Below the pieces are notes generated by a model. That model ran no database searches. It was not told the origin of the DNA and saw nothing but the letters and a program-made list of their open reading frames with translations. DNA of 7,169 nt from an uncultured Oscillospiraceae bacterium (GTDB taxonomy: Bacteria > Bacillota > Clostridia > Oscillospirales > Oscillospiraceae), in assembly GCA_910583885.1 (NCBI GenBank), contig CAJUAC010000101.1, positions 1 through 7,169 of the forward strand, given 5' to 3'. Positions 5,635 through 7,169 of the stretch are shown in pieces (position 1 is the stretch's first letter; each line of letters begins with the position of its first letter). A program made the translations under genes and the position numbers.

Positions 5635-6321
5635 ATGTTGAGTTTACTGGGCGTCTTGGTTGTGATTATCGGCTTTGCCCTCAAGCTGGAGCCAATCGCA
5701 ATCATCTTTGTCTCCGCAATTGTCACCGCCGTGTGCGGCCAAATCCCTCCGGCAGAGCTGCTGGAAATTATCGGCAAGACCTTTGTTTCCAACCGTACCC
5801 AGCTGATTACACTGATCCTGATGATCCTGACCGGCACACTGGAGCGCAACGGCCTGAAGGAGGCCGGCGCGGAGCTGATCCGGAAGCTCCAGGGCCTGAG
5901 CACTGGTATGCTGATGGCCGTGTGGGGGATTGCCCACGAGTTCTTCATCATTTTCAAGATCCCCATCGGCAGTGTCCCCGCCTATGTCCGCCCGATCCTG
6001 ATGCCTATGACCGTTGGTATTGTCGAATCCAACGGCAAGGCTGTGGCTGAGGAGCACGAGGAGGCCATGAAGGCCCTCTACGGTATGCATTACAATGTGG
6101 GCAACTTCTTCGGCCAGTGCTGCTTTGCCGCCAATGCCTCCGTGCTGCTCATCCAGTCCACGCTGGCCAACATCGGCTATGAGGTGGATGTGATGCAGAT
6201 TGTCCGCGTCCAGATCCCCGTGGCCGCCTTTGCCATGTTGATGGCTGCGGTCTATACCATTATTGTGGACACCCGCGTGAGCAAGAAGTGCTACGGCGCC
6301 GTCCAGAAAACCCGCAAGTAA
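5635..6321 (+). CDS. DUF969 family membrane protein, putative 5-oxoproline transporter subunit
   Basis: This gene encodes 228 residues, the usual size for DUF969. The start is ATG 5635, preceded by AAGGAG (5617-5622) and GTGGAG (5622-5627); the in-frame TTG at 5581 lies too close to the promoter -10 to be used. Hydrophobic segments are visible near residues 2-18, 20-36, 55-69, 92-111 and 200-220, marking an inner-membrane protein. Family-typical stretches are LLGVLVVIIGFALKLEPIAI at the N terminus, the LERNGL after the third segment and YVRPILMPM (117-125). DUF969 and DUF979 proteins occur as neighbours and are annotated as the two subunits of a 5-oxoproline (pyroglutamate) uptake system because they cluster with 5-oxoprolinase or pyroglutamyl-peptidase genes. 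That partner is not in view here, so the substrate rests on family knowledge. It is the first gene of the operon. Confidence 0.88.
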   Translation: MLSLLGVLVVIIGFALKLEPIAIIFVSAIVTAVCGQIPPAELLEIIGKTFVSNRTQLITLILMILTGTLERNGLKEAGAELIRKLQGLSTGMLMAVWGIAHEFFIIFKIPIGSVPAYVRPILMPMTVGIVESNGKAVAEEHEEAMKALYGMHYNVGNFFGQCCFAANASVLLIQSTLANIGYEVDVMQIVRVQIPVAAFAMLMAAVYTIIVDTRVSKKCYGAVQKTRK

Positions 6322-6339
6322 GGGAAGGAGGAAGTTTCG

Positions 6340-7169
6340 ATGTTTGCTTATTTTATGGATGCAGAGATCACTATCTCTGCGAAGCTGGTCCAGTTCATGT
6401 ACATCCTCTCCGGCCTCTTCTGCATCTACTGCGGCGTCCGGGCCTGGATGAAGAAGGATAACAAGTACTATCTCCCCACCGGCCTGTTCTGGTCCCTGCT
6501 GGGTGTTGTGGTGGCCTTCGGCCAGTGGCTGCCGCCCCTGATCAGCGGCATTATCGTCGCCATCATCTGTATCCCCGCCGGCCTGAAGCTGGTCCGCCGC
6601 GGCAACCTGGAGGCCGCCCCCAAGGAGGAACAGCTGCGCAACTTCAAGAACATCGGCATGAAGCTCTTCATCCCCGCCTTTGGCGCGGGCGTGTTCACCA
6701 TTTTGATCTCTATTTTCCTGCCCTCCTGGAGCTCCCTGATCGGCTCCCTCTTCGCCACGATTTTCGGCGTGATTATCCTTACGATCTGGAACCGGGAAAA
6801 CAAGCCCATGGTCTTCCTGGAGGAGGGCCGCCGGTTCCTGGATATGACCAGCGCGGTGTACATCATGCCCCTGCTGCTCAGCTGCCTGGGCGCAGTCTTC
6901 ACCCGGGCTGGTGTCGGCGACGCGTTCAGCGCCCTCTTCGGCAAGATCATCCCCGCAGGCAACGTGTACATCGGCATTGTGGCTTACGCCCTCGGTATGA
7001 TGCTCTTCACCATCATCATGGGCAACGCCTTTGCCGCTATCACCGTGATGACCGTAGGCGTAGGCGTCCCGTTTGTCATCAGCTTAGGCGGCAACCCGCT
7101 GTATATGGTCACATTGGCCATGACCTGCGGCTACTGCGGCACCCTGCTGACCCCCATGGCCGCCAACTT
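6340..7169 (+). CDS. DUF979 family membrane protein, putative 5-oxoproline transporter subunit (3' end outside window)
   Basis: The frame is open from ATG 6340 to the window edge, giving 276 complete codons of a protein that is usually about 310 residues, so only a short C-terminal part is missing. AAGGAGG (6325-6331) lies 8 bases upstream, and the gap after the DUF969 stop is 18 bases, so the two are co-transcribed and probably translated in step. It is very hydrophobic, with about eight membrane segments, the first at about residues 13-35. Family-typical motifs near the end are MGNAFAAITVMTVGVGVP and GYCGTLLTPMAAN (264-276). It should form the membrane transporter with the DUF969 partner. 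What follows it (a 5-oxoprolinase or pyroglutamyl-peptidase gene would be the expected neighbour) is outside the window. Confidence 0.88.
   Translation, partial: MFAYFMDAEITISAKLVQFMYILSGLFCIYCGVRAWMKKDNKYYLPTGLFWSLLGVVVAFGQWLPPLISGIIVAIICIPAGLKLVRRGNLEAAPKEEQLRNFKNIGMKLFIPAFGAGVFTILISIFLPSWSSLIGSLFATIFGVIILTIWNRENKPMVFLEEGRRFLDMTSAVYIMPLLLSCLGAVFTRAGVGDAFSALFGKIIPAGNVYIGIVAYALGMMLFTIIMGNAFAAITVMTVGVGVPFVISLGGNPLYMVTLAMTCGYCGTLLTPMAAN

Noticed and set aside
6468..6977. 169-codon minus-strand open frame inside the DUF979 gene
   Set aside because: It is antisense to a convincing membrane protein with family motifs and has no start signal.

Overview
The window reads as a piece of chromosome from a fairly GC-rich, low-redox gut-type Firmicute. 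The best guess is an Oscillospirales-like member of the Clostridia. This rests on strong AGGAGG-type ribosome sites, sigma-A promoters of Gram-positive type, the style of the LeuRS and TrmB proteins, and a ferredoxin-tailed aldo/keto reductase. The placement is an inference; no rRNA or marker phylogeny is available here. The genes look vertically inherited and ordinary in composition, except for AT-richer patches around 980-1060 and 5490-5635. I see no mobile element, CRISPR array, tRNA or rRNA.

Layout. (1) 1-789 is the 3' end of leuS, running in from the left edge. (2) 790-943 is an unusual spacer with a nested long inverted repeat (793-869) and a 16-bp hairpin (881-915). (3) 944-1369 encodes a small four-helix membrane protein of unknown function. 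(4) 1391-3014 is a compact redox module: a MerR-type promoter with an over-long spacer and a TTGGAG/CTCCAA dyad, then an aldo/keto reductase carrying two Fe-S cysteine clusters, then a MerR regulator of the AdhR/NmlR kind with Cys52 in place. (5) 3073-3803 is trmB (tRNA m7G46 methyltransferase) with its own promoter. (6) A bidirectional terminator separates trmB from a converging MATE-family exporter (3872-5305, minus strand). (7) 5306-5634 is a divergent control region with the MATE promoter, GC-rich hairpins, a TGTGA/TCACA dyad and a perfect-consensus TTGACA-17-TATAAT promoter. (8) 5635-7169 is a two-gene operon, DUF969 then DUF979, a pair associated with 5-oxoproline (pyroglutamate) transport; the second gene runs off the right edge.

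How they fit together. The reductase and MerR form a likely self-regulated stress module that senses reactive electrophiles (aldehydes, quinones, methylglyoxal or similar). Its promoter matches what such a regulator would twist open. The MATE exporter could contribute to toxin or drug efflux but has its own constitutive-looking promoter. The DUF969/DUF979 pair is probably a peptide-derived nutrient uptake system, strongly transcribed. leuS and trmB are translation housekeeping genes.

The most interesting items are the unusual active-site residues of the Fe-S aldo/keto reductase paired with a Cys52 MerR, the nested palindrome after leuS, the unassigned four-helix membrane protein, and the operator candidates in the divergent region.
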